This document shows, in pieces, positions 34,939-43,565 of a DNA stretch of 64,000 nucleotides. Source of the DNA: Methylobacterium nonmethylotrophicum (GTDB lineage Bacteria > Pseudomonadota > Alphaproteobacteria > Rhizobiales > Beijerinckiaceae); the NCBI RefSeq assembly GCF_004745635.1, contig NZ_SRLB01000026.1, forward strand, positions 1 through 64,000. Direction: 5' to 3'. The stretch's first letter is position 1; each line of letters begins with the position of its first letter. The notes beneath the pieces were generated by a model, which saw only the letters and a program-made list of their open reading frames with translations, ran no database searches and was not told the DNA's origin. The position numbers and the translations under genes were made by a program.

Positions 34939-35829
34939 ATGGCCATTCATTTCGACATCGTCCGAGATGGCAGGCACTTCTCGGCTCGCCCTGACAAGGG
35001 AACGCCGTTCCGCATCGCGGAGAAAGTGAAATTTCGCAGCAAGAAGACTGGGGTCGAGCGGTTCGGGCTGTCCAACGACGGCACTTTCTTCGGTTCCCAA
35101 GAAGCGAAGCAGCAACTCTACACTGCAGCAGATTTCACAGACGTTTATCAGTTTTGGGCAGAATTTATCGAACCAACGGCAATTTGCGAGGGTCAGAGCT
35201 TCATCTCTTTGAACACGTACGATCGGGCGAGGTTTACGTTCGGCTTCGGTCAGCTGGCGGTCCATGTGCCGGACGGCGATTTCATCCTCTGGTTCCGCGA
35301 CATGCTGCGGCGACCGGAGGCGATGGACTATTTCCCCAATCTGCAGCTTGAGAACGGACGCATCGTCAAGATCGAAGACGGCAAAAGTGTCGAGATGGAG
35401 AGCAAAGACTCGACGGAGCGGCTACAAAAGTACCTCAACCCGACCCTCGATGAGGTCGAGGACGCAGAGGTCATCGCGGCCGCCAAGCTGATCCACTGGA
35501 CGACGACGCATGCCGACGCCCGGCTTCTGCAGGTTCAGCACATGGTGAACACCGCCCGTCGCCTGATGCGGGAGGCCGATCGTCGGCTCGGGCTCGATGA
35601 CCGCACCGCCGACCTCTGCTGCATCATCATGGATGTCCGCCATCAGGGCCGCGCCGGATTCGACGACCTGCAGAAGGCACTTCTCGACCGCAACCCCTAC
35701 GCTGCCCTGCTCGACGTCGGCAGCGACGGTCAGCCCGAACGCTGTCGCAATCTCAAGGCGGCCCTTCAACCTCGCCGGGCGGGGTTGAGGCGACGACGCT
35801 GGTCACGTGCTTTGGGCGATTTTGTCTGA
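34939..35829 (+). CDS. Hypothetical protein, first gene of the acquired cassette
   Basis: A 296-residue protein with no signal peptide or membrane segment. A conserved-looking core, CEGQSFISLNTYDRARFTFGFGQLAVHVPDGDFILWFRDMLRRP (about 82-125), shows a Glu followed by YD-R and FGFGQ. This is loosely like the catalytic region of lysozyme-type muramidases; that reading is speculative. A helical segment with CCIIMDVRHQGRAGFDD follows. The C-terminus ends in a basic tail (RRAGLRRRRWSRAL) encoded over a GC-rich hairpin near 35767-35789. GC content and codon use are clearly lower and more mixed than in the neighbouring housekeeping genes, suggesting transfer. Function unknown. Confidence 0.68.
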   Translation: MAIHFDIVRDGRHFSARPDKGTPFRIAEKVKFRSKKTGVERFGLSNDGTFFGSQEAKQQLYTAADFTDVYQFWAEFIEPTAICEGQSFISLNTYDRARFTFGFGQLAVHVPDGDFILWFRDMLRRPEAMDYFPNLQLENGRIVKIEDGKSVEMESKDSTERLQKYLNPTLDEVEDAEVIAAAKLIHWTTTHADARLLQVQHMVNTARRLMREADRRLGLDDRTADLCCIIMDVRHQGRAGFDDLQKALLDRNPYAALLDVGSDGQPERCRNLKAALQPRRAGLRRRRWSRALGDFV

Positions 35830-35840
35830 GGATAACCGTG

Positions 35841-36470
35841 ATGTCGATCCGTCTGGACCTCGCGGGCATCGCCCGTCGCGAATGGATCCGCTGGGGCGGC
35901 CCGGTCGAGAAGATCGACGGCCAGCGCCTCGGCTTCACCCACAAGAGGATGGAAGCCCAGCATCCGTTCTGGGTTTATGTCGGCGAATACTGGCGAGCGG
36001 CCGGAAGCAGCCTGGATGGCAGAGACAAGCCACCATGGTCCGGTGCCTTCATCTGCTATTGCTTCCGCGAGGCGAATGCAGGCGACCGCTTCCCGTACAG
36101 CGATAACCACTCGCGGTACATGGCCGCCATCGATGGCGGCCAGCATCCGGGTCTCACGCTCGTGGATGTCGCGACAGCGCGATTGGAGGTCGGCGATCTG
36201 CTCTGGGCCTCACGCACCGGGGACGAATGCCGGCGCCCTCCTGCCACGTTCGCCAGCGCCCATCGGGAATTGACGGCGATCCGCAACGGCACGGCGTCCA
36301 CCTTCTGCAGCCATTCGGACATCGTGGTTGATGTCAGGCCGGGCGAGGTCGACGTCATCGGCGGCAATGTCTCGCAGGCCGTCACCCGGACGACCTATCG
36401 CCTCGACACCAAGGGGCAGGTCAGGGATGGGCGGCGCTCGTTTCTGGGAGTCTTGAAGAATGCGCTCTGA
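35841..36470 (+). CDS. DUF2272 domain-containing protein
   Basis: A 209-residue protein. The core PPWSGAFICYCFREANAGDRFPYSDNHSRYM (about residues 55-85) is the DUF2272 signature. The layout then resembles CHAP/NlpC-like cysteine peptidases: EVGDLLWAS after a spacer, then STFCSHSDIVVDV with a His in the position of the catalytic base. The expected nucleophile position in the WCAAF motif of related endopeptidases is Ser here (PWSGAF). Its biochemical activity is unknown. ATG 35841 follows GAGG; a GTG directly before is possible. It starts 11 bases after the first cassette gene and overlaps the next by 11 bases, so the three form one operon. No signal peptide. Confidence 0.8.
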   Translation: MSIRLDLAGIARREWIRWGGPVEKIDGQRLGFTHKRMEAQHPFWVYVGEYWRAAGSSLDGRDKPPWSGAFICYCFREANAGDRFPYSDNHSRYMAAIDGGQHPGLTLVDVATARLEVGDLLWASRTGDECRRPPATFASAHRELTAIRNGTASTFCSHSDIVVDVRPGEVDVIGGNVSQAVTRTTYRLDTKGQVRDGRRSFLGVLKNAL

Positions 36471-37398
36471 CCAACTCCGCCTGCTCGGCACCGTCAGCCT
36501 CGTTCTCGTGACCCTCGCATCCCCGGCCGGAGCGCAGGTGACGGAGTACGAGAAGACCTGCGAAGTCTCTGCTGCCGCCACGCTGGACGAGCGTCACTTC
36601 GTCGTGGCCAACGACGAGACCGGCACGCTGACGGTGTACGACCGTGCCCGGACCGAGCCCGTCTCGCGGTTCGAGCTCTCCCCCGACATCACCGACATCG
36701 AGGGCGCGGCCAGGATCGGCAACACCATTTTCTGGCTCAGCTCGCATTCGCTTACCAAGAAGGGACATGACAAGCCCGAGCGCAAACTGCTGCTCGCCAC
36801 GGCCGTCGCGGATGGCCCGGGCCTGTCGGCGGTGGGCGTCCCCTTTGCGGACCTCAGACGAACTCTCGCCGGCGCACTGGCGATGGACGAAGCCACCCTC
36901 TCGAAGGACCTCAATATCGAAGGCTTGGCGGCGACGCCTGACGGCGGCCTCCTGATCGGCCTGCGCGGTCCGCGGACCCCGGCCGGCAAGGCAATCGTGG
37001 TTCGACTCGACGATCCCTTCCGACTGGTGGGCCTCGGACGGCCAACCTCCCTGCCAGCCGTGAAGCCTGGTCCAACCTTCGTCCGCGAACTCGACCTGGC
37101 GGGCCGTGGCATCCGGAGCATGGAACGGGTTGGGGATGGCGCCAGATCCTACATCGTCGTCGCCGACTCGGAGCAAGACGCCGATCCGGATCCGCTCCTG
37201 TTCTGGTGGGACGGCGACGGTGAGGTTGCGCCCGGGCCCAAGATCGGCCCGCTGGCCGGAACGGTGCCGGAGGCGCTGGTGGCTTGGACGCAGACCCAGA
37301 TCCAACTCTTCGGCGACAATGGCGATCGTTGCACGGACAAACTGAAGTTCAAAGGTCGCCGGTATTTTCCCAGTCAAACAATCGATCTCAGAAAATAG
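36460..37398 (+). CDS. DUF3616 domain-containing exported protein
   Basis: A 312-residue protein with a Sec signal peptide (LLGTVSLVLVTLASPAGAQ, cleavage near residue 25). The body has DUF3616 features: AAATLDERHFVVANDETGTLTVYDR, DITDIEGAARIGNTIFWLSSHS, NIEGLAATPDGGLLIGLRGPR and RSMERVG. These suggest a beta-propeller-like repeat fold. It is presumably periplasmic or secreted. It overlaps the DUF2272 gene by 11 bases. GC content is lower than that of the surrounding housekeeping genes. No function is established for this family to my knowledge. Confidence 0.83.
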   Translation: MRSDQLRLLGTVSLVLVTLASPAGAQVTEYEKTCEVSAAATLDERHFVVANDETGTLTVYDRARTEPVSRFELSPDITDIEGAARIGNTIFWLSSHSLTKKGHDKPERKLLLATAVADGPGLSAVGVPFADLRRTLAGALAMDEATLSKDLNIEGLAATPDGGLLIGLRGPRTPAGKAIVVRLDDPFRLVGLGRPTSLPAVKPGPTFVRELDLAGRGIRSMERVGDGARSYIVVADSEQDADPDPLLFWWDGDGEVAPGPKIGPLAGTVPEALVAWTQTQIQLFGDNGDRCTDKLKFKGRRYFPSQTIDLRK

Positions 37399-37562
37399 AT
37401 CGCATAAAAATTTTGAATATGTAACATACTATAGCACACCACTCGACCGCAAGATACGGAGACGAATGAGAACGAATAGCTAGATATTTCCAAATATCGA
37501 TGATATATTATATAGCAATGTGAACCGAGAAAGCGGGCAGTAAAGGGTGCAGCGGGCGCCGC
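37399..37562. other. AT-rich right flank of the cassette
   Basis: Roughly 160 bases that are far richer in A and T (for example GATATATTATATAGC near 37500) than any neighbouring stretch. No gene, attachment site or perfect repeat matching the left flank was recognised. It contrasts sharply with the GC-rich rsuA gene beginning its convergent 3' end at 37563. Confidence 0.6.
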
Positions 37563-38312
37563 TCACCCCGCTGCGAACACCCGCGCCACATCCCCCTCCC
37601 CCATCACCCGGACCTGCCCGGGCGCCAAATCCGCCGGCAGGTCCAGCGCCCCGACCCGGTCGCGGTGCAAAGCCGTGACGTGGTTGCCCACGGCCGCGAA
37701 CATCCGCCGAACCTGGTGGTAGCGCCCCTCCGTCAGGGTCACGGCGGCGCGCGTCGGTCCGTGGACCTCGAGGGAGACCGGCAGCAGCGGCTTCTCCTCG
37801 CCCTCCAGCATCAGCGTGCCGGAGGCGAAGATGGCGCCCTCCTCGCCGCGCAGGGGTCGGTCCAGGGTCACCTGGTAGCGCTTCGACACGCTGGCCTTCG
37901 GCGAGATGATCCGGTGCAGGAGCGCGCCGTCGTCGGTGAGCAGCAGGAGGCCGGAGGTCTCCTTGTCGAGGCGGCCGACGGTCGAGAGCGGCGGCTCGCG
38001 GCGGCGCCAGCGCGGCGGCAGCAGGCCATAGACGAGGGGGCCGGCCTCCTTGTGCGAGCAGGTGACGCCGAGGGGCTTGTGCAGCATCAGGGCGACGCCC
38101 GGGAGCGGATCGAGGGGCTTGCCGCTGACGGTGAGGCGCGCCGACAGGTCGGGGTCGAGGGCGATGCGCCGGTCGGCGTCGTGCAGGGCCGCGCCGTCCA
38201 GCACCACGGCCCCGGCGCGGGCGAGCATCTGGATCTCGCGGCGCGAGCCGTAGCCGAGATTGGCGAGCAGCCGGTCGAGCCGGACCGACGGCACCTTCCC
38301 CTTCGCACTCAT
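37563..38312 (-). CDS. rsuA: Ribosomal small subunit pseudouridine synthase (RsuA type)
   Basis: A 249-residue enzyme of the RsuA/RluB/E/F group, which isomerises a uridine in rRNA (U516 of 16S rRNA for RsuA). An S4-like RNA-binding domain (VRLDRLLANLGYGSRREIQMLARAGAVVLDG) is followed by the catalytic domain. That domain has GRLDKETSGLLLLTDDG containing the catalytic Asp, and the ending EGRYHQVRRMFAAVGNHVTALHR. It is last in the leftward run from pdxJ, 13 bases after the methyltransferase gene. Confidence 0.92.
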   Translation of the reverse strand: MSAKGKVPSVRLDRLLANLGYGSRREIQMLARAGAVVLDGAALHDADRRIALDPDLSARLTVSGKPLDPLPGVALMLHKPLGVTCSHKEAGPLVYGLLPPRWRRREPPLSTVGRLDKETSGLLLLTDDGALLHRIISPKASVSKRYQVTLDRPLRGEEGAIFASGTLMLEGEEKPLLPVSLEVHGPTRAAVTLTEGRYHQVRRMFAAVGNHVTALHRDRVGALDLPADLAPGQVRVMGEGDVARVFAAG

Positions 38313-38325
38313 CGGCCCTTCGCGC

Positions 38326-39249
38326 TCATTTGCGCGCCTCGTGGATCTTGTAGCCGTTGGCCGCCGCCCGCGGCGTCACCTCGCGAAAGACTTCGCCGAG
38401 CGTCGCCTCGTAGGGCAGATGGGTGTTGGCGGTGAGCCAGAGCGTCCCGCCGGGGCGGAGCGCTGCAGCGGCGCGGCGGATGAAGGCCTGACCGAGCGCC
38501 CGGTCCTCGGCGCCGCCGTCGTGGAAGGGCGGGTTCATCACCACGAAGTCGAGGCGCTCCGGCACCGCGTCCGTCGCCCGAGCATCCTTCCACGCGAACG
38601 AGGCGCGGGGATCCTCCACGTTGCGCCGCGCCGCCGCGACCGCCCGGCGGTCGTTGTCGACGAGGGCCAGCGCCGTCACCGTCGGGGAGGCCAGCACGGC
38701 CCGCGCCAGCACGCCGAGACCGCAGCCGAGATCGGCGCCGCGGCCCGACAGGGGCGGCAGGTGCGCGATCAGCAGGGCGGTGCCGGGATCGATCCGGTTC
38801 CAGGAGAAGATGCCGGGCTGCGACCACAGGCCGAGTTCGGGCATTAGCCGGCCCGCGCCCTCGGCGACCGCATCGTCGAGGCCGGTCGGTGCCTCCGGCC
38901 GCACGGTTCGGACGATCCGGTGATGGCGCTTCGCGGTCTCGTCGAGCCGGCAGCCGAAGGCGGACAGCTCGCGGGCGAGGCGCGAGCCGCCCCGGTCCTT
39001 CGGGGCGAGCACGGTGAGCGGCGCACCGGCGCCAAGCGCCCGCAGGCCCAGCGCCAGGGCATGGCGGCGCTCGAGCGTGCCGGGCGGCGCCAGGACGGCG
39101 AGGCTGCCGAGCGAGCCCGGTGCCAGATCTTCAAGGGCGGTCGATCCCGGCACGAGGGGCGAGAACTGCACCGCGCCGTCCGGCACCTCGGCCAGGTCGG
39201 CGGGCGGGTGGCCGTAGACGCCCGGCCGAGGGATGAGGGAATCGGTCAC
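38326..39249 (-). CDS. Class I SAM-dependent methyltransferase, RsmC-like
   Basis: A 307-residue protein with a degenerate N-terminal half and a C-terminal Rossmann methyltransferase domain: GADLGCGLGVLARAVL (SAM-binding loop), ALVDNDRRAV (acidic residue) and the N6/N2-guanine/adenine signature MNPPFHDGG. This two-part layout is that of RsmC/RlmG rRNA guanine-N2 methyltransferases. 16S G1207 is the likely target but not proven. It lies six bases after era and 13 before rsuA, consistent with ribosome maturation. Confidence 0.85.
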   Translation of the reverse strand: MTDSLIPRPGVYGHPPADLAEVPDGAVQFSPLVPGSTALEDLAPGSLGSLAVLAPPGTLERRHALALGLRALGAGAPLTVLAPKDRGGSRLARELSAFGCRLDETAKRHHRIVRTVRPEAPTGLDDAVAEGAGRLMPELGLWSQPGIFSWNRIDPGTALLIAHLPPLSGRGADLGCGLGVLARAVLASPTVTALALVDNDRRAVAAARRNVEDPRASFAWKDARATDAVPERLDFVVMNPPFHDGGAEDRALGQAFIRRAAAALRPGGTLWLTANTHLPYEATLGEVFREVTPRAAANGYKIHEARK

Positions 39250-39255
39250 GACGGA

Positions 39256-40197
39256 TCAGCCGCGGGGGAATTCCAGGCCCATCTCGCGGTAGCGCTCGGG
39301 ATCGTCGGCCCAGTTCTCGCGCACCTTCACGAACAGGAACAGGTGCACCTTCGCTTCGGCGGCCTCCGCGATCTCGATCCGGGCGGCCTGGCCGATGGCC
39401 TTGATGGTCTGCCCGCCCTTGCCGAGCACGATCTTCCGCTGGCTCTCGCGCTCGACGAAGATCGTCTGCTCGATCCGGACCGAGCCGTCGGGCCGGACCT
39501 GCCACTGGTCGGTCTCGACGGTCGAGGAATAGGGCAGCTCCTCGTGCAGCCGGTCGTAGATCTTCTCCCGGGTGATCTCGGCGGCCAGCATCCGCAGGGG
39601 GGCGTCGGAGACCTGGTCCTCGGGGTAGAGCCAGGGGCCGGGCGGCATCCGGGCGGCGAGGTCGCGGCGCAGGTCGTCGACCCCGTCGCCGGTGAGCGCC
39701 GAGATCATGAAGGTGCGCTCGAACGGCACCCGGGCGTTGACGGAGGCCGCGAGCTCCAGCAGGCGCTCGCGGGCGATCACGTCGATCTTGTTGAGCACCA
39801 GGAATTTCGGCCGCTTGAGTTCCGGCATCCGCTTGAGGATCGCGTCGACCTCCTCGTCGACCCCCTTGCGGGCGTCGATCAGCAGGCAGACCGCGTCGGC
39901 ATCGGCCGCGCCGCTCCAGGCCGACGTCACCATCGCCCGGTCGAGGCGGCGCTTGGGCGCGAAGATGCCGGGGGTGTCGACGAGGATGATCTGCGACGCG
40001 CCCTCCATGGCGATGCCGCGCACCAGCGCCCGGGTGGTCTGCACCTTGCGCGAGACGATCGACACCTTGGTGCCGACGAGGCTGTTGAGCAGGGTCGACT
40101 TGCCGGCATTCGGCACCCCGATCAGGGCGACGAAGCCCGCACGGGTCTCCTTCGGGGGGCCGGCATCCTCGGCTTCGTTGGTCGTGTCGTCGGTCAT
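39256..40197 (-). CDS. era: GTPase Era
   Basis: An essential GTPase that binds the 3' end of 16S rRNA and couples 30S maturation to growth. The 313-residue protein shows all G motifs: GVPNAGKST (G1), QTTRALVRG (G2), DTPGIF (G3) and NKID (G4). The C-terminal KH domain has EESQRKIVLGKGGQTIKAIG-like sequence (visible as RKIVLGKGGQTIK). ATG 40197 overlaps the rnc stop by four bases. Upstream frame extension is not coding. Confidence 0.97.
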   Translation of the reverse strand: MTDDTTNEAEDAGPPKETRAGFVALIGVPNAGKSTLLNSLVGTKVSIVSRKVQTTRALVRGIAMEGASQIILVDTPGIFAPKRRLDRAMVTSAWSGAADADAVCLLIDARKGVDEEVDAILKRMPELKRPKFLVLNKIDVIARERLLELAASVNARVPFERTFMISALTGDGVDDLRRDLAARMPPGPWLYPEDQVSDAPLRMLAAEITREKIYDRLHEELPYSSTVETDQWQVRPDGSVRIEQTIFVERESQRKIVLGKGGQTIKAIGQAARIEIAEAAEAKVHLFLFVKVRENWADDPERYREMGLEFPRG

Positions 40198-40991
40198 TCC
40201 GTCTGCTCCCCGGGCTCGTCCCCGGTCCACAGCCCCTCGCGCGCCAGGAGCGCGCGTGCGGCCGTCTGCTCGGCCAGGCGCTTCGAGCCGCCGATGCCGA
40301 TGCCGGGCGCGGCGCCGGTGACCCGGGCCTCGATGCGAAATTGCGGCGCGTGGTCGGGCCCGGCCCGCTCCACCACCACGTAGGTCGGCGTCGGCCACCC
40401 TTGTGCCTGCGCCCATTCCTGCAACGCCGATTTCGGGTCGCGGCTCCGGGTGCCCTCGGTCTGGCGACCGGCCTCGAAGGCGCGGTCGATCACCGCCTTG
40501 GCGGCACCGTACCCGGCATCGAGGAAGATCGCGCCCAGGATCGCCTCGCAGACGTCGGCGAGGATCGCCGAATTGCGGCGCCCGCCGCCATGGACCTCGC
40601 CGCCGCCGAGATTGAGGTGGGGTCCGACCTCCCAGGCATTGGCCACCATGGCACAGCTCTCGCGCCGCACCAGGCTCGACAGGCGCCGCGACAGGTCGCC
40701 CTCGTCCGCCCCCGGCAGGGCGTTGTAGAGCCCGTCCGCCACCGCGAGGCCGAGGACCCGGTCGCCTAAGAATTCCAGGCGCTGGTAGCTGTCCTGGCCG
40801 TTGGTCGCGCTGACATGGGTGAGCGCCCGCACGAGCAGGTCGCGATCGGCGAAGCGGTGGCCGATGCGCTCCTCGAGCACCGAGAGGTCGGGCCGGCGCC
40901 GGATCCCGCGCTTGCGCCGCGGCGGGGCGTCCCCCGGCGCCGGGACGGGTTCCTCGGCCTGCGGCGTGGGGGTGTCGCTCAAGCTCCTCAC
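40194..40991 (-). CDS. rnc: Ribonuclease III
   Basis: Endonuclease for double-stranded RNA that processes pre-rRNA and regulatory duplexes. The catalytic domain carries the signature RLEFLGDRVLGLAVAD and the second acidic site DVCEAILGAIFLD. The C-terminal double-stranded RNA-binding domain begins DPKSALQEWAQAQGWPTPTY and ends GIGGSKRLAEQTAARALL. No ATG is available: the gene starts at GTG 40991 or TTG 40982, both close after the lepB stop, with an AAAGG upstream. The basic N-terminal extension PPRRKRGIRRRP is lineage-specific. It is coupled to era by a four-base overlap. Confidence 0.95.
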   Translation of the reverse strand: MRSLSDTPTPQAEEPVPAPGDAPPRRKRGIRRRPDLSVLEERIGHRFADRDLLVRALTHVSATNGQDSYQRLEFLGDRVLGLAVADGLYNALPGADEGDLSRRLSSLVRRESCAMVANAWEVGPHLNLGGGEVHGGGRRNSAILADVCEAILGAIFLDAGYGAAKAVIDRAFEAGRQTEGTRSRDPKSALQEWAQAQGWPTPTYVVVERAGPDHAPQFRIEARVTGAAPGIGIGGSKRLAEQTAARALLAREGLWTGDEPGEQTE

Positions 40992-40999
40992 GCCTTTCG

Positions 41000-41791
41000 T
41001 CAGTGGATCGGCTTGAACAGCCGGTTCCAGCGCACCGTCCACGGCCAGTTCCAGACCTGCCAGGCGGCGGCGCCCTCGTCGATCGAGAAGAAGATCACCT
41101 CGGCCCGGCCGATCAGGTTCTCGAACGGCACGTAGCCGACATTGCCGAGGTCGCGGGAATCGGTGGAGTTGTCGCGGTTGTCGCCCATCATGAAGAAGTG
41201 GTTCGGCGGCACGGTGTAGACCTGGGTGTTGTCCCACAGGCCGCGGTCGCCGTCGCGCTCGATGATCTCGTGGGTGACGCCGTTGGGCAGCGTCTCCTGG
41301 TATTGCGGCACCAGGGTCGGCTGGCCGAAGGCGTCGGTGGTCGAGTAGTCGGCGATGCGCTCGCGCTTCACCGGCCGGCCGTTGATGTTGAGCACGCCCT
41401 CGATCACCTGGATCCGGTCGCCCGGCAGCCCGATCACCCGCTTGATGTAGTCGGTGGCGTTGTCCTTCGGCAGCTTGAACACCACGATGTCGCCGCGCTT
41501 GGGCTCCGCGCCCCAGATCCGGCCCTTGGCCTCGAACGGCAGGTACTCGCTGAGCGGCAGGGAGTACTTGGAGTAGCCGAGCGAGTACTTCGAGACGAAG
41601 AGGTAGTCGCCGATCAGGAGGGTCGGGATCAGCGAGCCGGACGGGATGTTGAACGGCTGGAACAGCAGGGTGCGGACCACGACGGCGATCAGGAGCGCCT
41701 GGACGCCGACCTTGACGGTCTCCTTGATCGAGTCCCAGAGGCCGGCCTCCTTGCCGCGTTTCAGGTCCTGGTCCGTGCGTGCGCGATCCAT
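41000..41791 (-). CDS. lepB: Signal peptidase I
   Basis: Cleaves Sec and Tat signal peptides at the outer face of the inner membrane. The 263-residue protein has one N-terminal membrane helix (VGVQALLIAVVVRTLLF). The catalytic serine S53 lies in PSGSLIPTL (Leu replaces the usual Met after it) and the general base K117 in YIKRVIGLPGD. MGDNRDNSTDSRDLGNVGYVP is the family box E. It lies between acpS (136 bases upstream) and rnc (8 bases downstream), the standard alphaproteobacterial order. Confidence 0.97.
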   Translation of the reverse strand: MDRARTDQDLKRGKEAGLWDSIKETVKVGVQALLIAVVVRTLLFQPFNIPSGSLIPTLLIGDYLFVSKYSLGYSKYSLPLSEYLPFEAKGRIWGAEPKRGDIVVFKLPKDNATDYIKRVIGLPGDRIQVIEGVLNINGRPVKRERIADYSTTDAFGQPTLVPQYQETLPNGVTHEIIERDGDRGLWDNTQVYTVPPNHFFMMGDNRDNSTDSRDLGNVGYVPFENLIGRAEVIFFSIDEGAAAWQVWNWPWTVRWNRLFKPIH

Positions 41792-41927
41792 GAGTCCATC
41801 TCTCCGGCGGTCCGTGCAGAATTCGCCTGGGCACCCGCCGATAGCACGCGGCCGGCTCTTTGCGCGGTGCGGGGGGTCTAGACCAACGCTTGCCCCACCG
41901 CAACGCGATGGTGCAGGCCTTCGCGAA

Positions 41928-42329
41928 TCACGTCTCCGGCAGCGCCTCGATGACCACGAAGGCCTGGGCGAGCGGGGGGTCGTCGGTCAGCGTGACGTGG
42001 ACGACCGGGCGGTGGCCCGGCGGCATCAGGGCGGCGAGGCGCTCGGCCGCGCCGTTCGCGAGCCGCAGGGTCGGGCGGCCGCCGGGCAGGTTCACCACCT
42101 CCATGTCGCGCCAGAACACGCCGTGGCTCATGCCGGTGCCGAGGGCCTTCGAGCAGGCCTCCTTGGCGGCGAAGCGCCGCGCGTAGGACGGCGCGCGGGC
42201 GGCGCGCCGGTCGCTGCGGGCGCGCTCGCCCTCGGTGAAGACCCGGTGCGTGAAGCGGTCGCCGAACCGCTCCAGCGAGCGCTCGATGCGGCGGATGTCG
42301 CAGAGGTCGGAGCCGATGCCGACGATCAT
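41928..42329 (-). CDS. acpS: Holo-[acyl-carrier-protein] synthase
   Basis: Transfers 4'-phosphopantetheine from CoA to apo-ACP for fatty-acid synthesis. The 133-residue protein has the magnesium-binding start MIVGIGSDLCDIRRIE with Asp at position 8, and the second motif YARRFAAKEACSKALG with the catalytic Glu. Length is typical. ATG 42329 overlaps the pdxJ stop by four bases (ATGA), and the open frame upstream of it is a shadow of pdxJ. Confidence 0.96.
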   Translation of the reverse strand: MIVGIGSDLCDIRRIERSLERFGDRFTHRVFTEGERARSDRRAARAPSYARRFAAKEACSKALGTGMSHGVFWRDMEVVNLPGGRPTLRLANGAAERLAALMPPGHRPVVHVTLTDDPPLAQAFVVIEALPET

Positions 42330-43084
42330 GCGGCGCGTCCCGGGCGGCCGGCCTCCATCGCGGCCCGCATCGCCCGGATCGACGCGGCGAGCCCGTCGAA
42401 CAGCGCCTCGGCCATCAGGGCGTGGCCGATATTCAGCTCGCGCACCTGCGGCAGCGCCGCCACCGGCCCGACGCTCTCGACCGTGAGCCCGTGGCCGGCA
42501 TGGATCTCGAGCCCGAGGGCGCCGCCATGCTCGGCCGCGCGGGCGAGCCGCGCGAGCTCGATCCGGATCCGGTCGCGATCGCCCGCGATCACCGCCTCGC
42601 AATAGGTGCCGGTATGCAATTCGACCACGGGGGCGCCGAGGGCGCGGGCGGCGTCCATGACGTGCACCTCCGGCTCGACGAAGAGCGAGACCCGGATCCC
42701 CGCCTCGCCGAGCTGCCGGATGACCGGGGCGAGGTGCTCGCGCCCGCCCACGATGTCGAGCCCGCCCTCGGTGGTGCGCTCCTGGCGCTTCTCCGGCACC
42801 AGGCAGGCGGCATGCGGCTTGAGGCGCAGCGCGATCCCCAGCATCTCGTCGGTCGCCGCCATCTCGAAGTTCAGCGGCCGGTCGATCTCGCGCATCAGCC
42901 GCTCCACGTCGGCGTCGCGGATGTGGCGGCGGTCCTCGCGCAGGTGGGCGGTGATGCCGTCCGCCCCGGCCGCGATCGCGACCTTCGCGGCGCGCACCGG
43001 GTCCGGCATCGTGCCGCCGCGGGCGTTGCGCAGGGTGGCGACGTGATCGACGTTGACGCCGAGGCGGAGGGGTGACGCGGGCAT
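42326..43084 (-). CDS. pdxJ: Pyridoxine 5'-phosphate synthase
   Basis: Condenses 1-deoxyxylulose-5-phosphate with amino-acetone phosphate to give pyridoxine phosphate (vitamin B6). The 252-residue TIM-barrel protein opens LRLGVNVDHVATLRNARGG, the family's phosphate-binding segment. Further family segments are GADGITAHLREDRRHI, CLVPEKRQERTTEGGLD, VELHTGTYC and ELNIGHALMAEALF. ATG 43084 has GGAG about nine bases upstream; ATG 43105 would add seven residues. First gene of the leftward pdxJ-acpS-lepB-rnc-era run. Confidence 0.96.
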   Translation of the reverse strand: MPASPLRLGVNVDHVATLRNARGGTMPDPVRAAKVAIAAGADGITAHLREDRRHIRDADVERLMREIDRPLNFEMAATDEMLGIALRLKPHAACLVPEKRQERTTEGGLDIVGGREHLAPVIRQLGEAGIRVSLFVEPEVHVMDAARALGAPVVELHTGTYCEAVIAGDRDRIRIELARLARAAEHGGALGLEIHAGHGLTVESVGPVAALPQVRELNIGHALMAEALFDGLAASIRAMRAAMEAGRPGRAA

Positions 43085-43502
43085 CGCACGGGCTCCAGGG
43101 CTCATGGCCCGCGATGTAGCGTGGCCCGGCGGCCGTCGCCAGCCGGCGCGCCGCCGGACGGCCTCCGCCTCAAGGCCGCCTTGCATCCGGGACGGCCTTG
43201 CCTCCTGCACAACACTCCCCCGCAAAGCGCGGCGGGAGCCCGGCCGCCGCCTGGACACCCAGCCCGGTGCGCCGCACTGTGCGCCCTCCGCGGCGCGGGC
43301 CCGGATGCCGCCCGGCGCGGCAGCGCCCCGCGCCGCGACAACCCGACGACCGATGCTCGGGCGGGCCGCCGCGCCTGCCCCGGAGGCCCACGATGTCTGC
43401 TCGACGGCTCGACCGCGGCGGTGACGCGCCCGCCCGGCTGCCCCTGCCGCCCCGCCCCCACAACTTCGCCGCGTTCGTCCGCCATCCGGACCCCGTCCTG
43501 CC

Positions 43503-43527
43503 GGAACCCGTGGCTTCGGCCGCGGTT
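43503..43527 (+). promoter_or_regulatory. Candidate EcfG promoter before the PRC-barrel gene
   Basis: GGAAC at 43503-43507 and GGTT at 43524-43527 are separated by 16 bases, close to GGAAC-N16/17-cGTT. It is about 88 bases before the ATG at 43615, which supports that start over the longer open frame. Pattern match only. Confidence 0.42.
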
Positions 43528-43565
43528 GCCGGCAGGACGCGTCGCGTGACCGTACGAGAGGCCCT

